DNA from: Fragilariopsis cylindrus CCMP1102
Taxonomy: Eukaryota; Bacillariophyta; Bacillariophyceae; Bacillariales; Bacillariaceae
DNA length: 44,897 nucleotides
Assembly: GCA_900095095.1 (NCBI GenBank)
Contig: FMBT01000580.1
Location: 1-44,897, forward strand
Direction: 5' to 3'
Position 1 is the stretch's first letter; every line of letters begins with the position of its first letter. Made by a program: the position numbers and the translations under genes. The notes under the pieces are model-generated. The model worked only from the letters and a program-made list of their open reading frames with translations, was not told the DNA's origin and did no database searches. Below are positions 43,718 to 44,897 of this stretch, piece after piece.

Positions 43718-44897
43718 TTGGGCTACACCAACAGTAAAGAGTATCAACACACACTTCACAACAGGACACAGATCAATGGAACCACCAATTTCCGTCAAAA
43801 AACTCGACACCAGAGCCACGACGACGCGAAAATCAATACTTGGGTGGGTTGTAGACAGTACAACACAAACATTTGAACAACGACAGCGCCATAGCACCAC
43901 ACTCCACAGCGGAGCAACGGTCTGCCATCGTCTTGTTCAAGAATCGACCTCCGGTCTCATAATCCTCACACCGGTACACACCGAGAGGACAACCAAAGGT
44001 GCAACGACACCATCAGCTCTCGCATCAATCACAATGCAAAAGCAGTAAACAAATACGGATTCGGTCCAAATTTTTGTGACAGCGCACGCCGCGCTCACGT
44101 CACCAAAAACCAGCCAATTGCACTTAAGGACTGCCACCGGCACGTCATTTTTAGTTTTCACTTTCACTTTACTACCACGATACGAGGAACAACGGAAACA
44201 CCACCGCACACAAGCGCGCCTTTTAGGGATCTCGACGCATACGTCGACGAACCTTCAAAACAGCCGGCACTACGGGCTATAAACACTATCAGCACGCGCC
44301 AGCCACTCATACCTTTTATCATTTACGGTTGGCTCGCCACACGCCGTCAGGCACAACTCATCGTTACGATCACCTTTTAACATGATAAGGCAAAACGCGA
44401 AACACCTTTTCGCTCACAAATCACATGTGGTTTCTCCACCTGCTACCACGGGAAAGAGACAATGCCGGAATCAAACTTCCATTCCAACGCTCGACACCAG
44501 CGTACGATAAATTCAACGCCACCGTACAAATTCAACGCCGGAGTGAATCCTTATATGCCGCTTATTTCAAATTCACGAATGTTCTAAGTACAACAACATT
44601 GCAACAAAATTTGCTACAACCATATAGGGAACGAGCACCTTTCTGTGCACTCTCGACTCCGTCACAGGTTACATACGAACCAACGGTAGCGTCAAAACGC
44701 ATTAGATCACGCAAACGGAACCAACGCTTCCGTTAGAGCTATATTTCCTTGCCCTAACGCTCAAATGAACAACATTTGACAAAGATTTACTTAAAATATT
44801 CTTTTACACTCTAGTATTCCACCGAAATTTTACTTGTATTTACGTTAATCTACACGACTTTTCAAGCATTTCCGTCGTTCATTTCAAACCTATTAAA
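43539..44897 (+). mobile_element. tyrosine-recombinase retrotransposon copy 2, 5' part, cut by the window edge
   Basis: Starts with repeat A1 (43539-43717) and continues through the same leader as copy 1, in opposite orientation, to the edge of the window just before gag. Identity with 36754-35396 is very high; most differences are homopolymer length changes (e.g. CTTTA/CCTTTTA, CCTTTTC/CCTTTC, TATTA/TATTTA). The left flank is AATTTC and the first bases TTGACACG are as in copy 1. The rest of the element lies beyond this window. Confidence 0.93.

Overview
The window looks like nuclear DNA of a diatom or close stramenopile. The evidence is spliceosomal GT-AG introns of about 80-250 nt, two proteins with a signal peptide followed by a phenylalanine-containing cleavage motif typical of diatom plastid targeting (EGY-type protease, 12941-14086 protein), typical eukaryotic nuclear genes (SEN1-like helicase, PDCD5, CWF18/CCDC12, DnaJ), and many Ser/Asn/Gln/Asp-rich stretches. 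It is not bacterial: no operons and no Shine-Dalgarno pattern.

Left part (1-26422): a serine-rich acidic protein with a hydrophobic segment (897-1853, +); a small Cys-rich secreted or membrane-anchored protein with one intron (2394-2909, -); a broken ornithine-decarboxylase-like gene lacking two active-site residues (3400-5257, +); a hypothetical (5591-6142, -); a plastid site-2 protease of the EGY family (7075-9971, -); a probable organellar membrane protein with a basic C-terminal ORF next to it (10666-12357, -); a plastid-targeted conserved protein (12941-14086, +); PDCD5 (14372-14803, -); a SEN1-like RNA/DNA helicase with an inserted WW domain and a long polyproline tail (15742-19769, -); a secreted protein with a 3 x 121 bp tandem repeat upstream (21257-22280); an HTTM/gamma-carboxylase-like membrane protein (22457-24384, -); and a DnaJ protein (25084-25925, -).

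Middle (26423-36754): a nearly complete ~10.3 kb tyrosine-recombinase (YR) retrotransposon on the minus strand. It has gag with a CCCH finger, pol with RT, RNase H and YR, and a third ORF of unknown function carrying a PCNA-binding (PIP-box) motif. Its repeats have the split-direct-repeat layout A1-ORFs-B1-A2-B2 of PAT/Ngaro-type elements. The B1/A2 junction, which should equal the junction of the circular intermediate, is itself a near-palindrome of the kind tyrosine recombinases use. The 5' end of a second, very similar copy in the opposite orientation runs off the right edge (43539-44897).

Right part: a long Gln-rich coiled-coil protein (37288-40944, -), a Lys-rich protein (41486-42582, +) and the spliceosomal protein CWF18/CCDC12 (42820-43393, -).

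Most conserved genes here are broken by single-base frameshifts, many of them at homopolymer runs, while the protein similarity continues in the next frame. The two retroelement copies also differ in homopolymer length. The simplest reading is uncorrected long-read indel error, so 'broken' genes should not be taken as pseudogenes without resequencing. CDS spans below run across these breaks and across introns.
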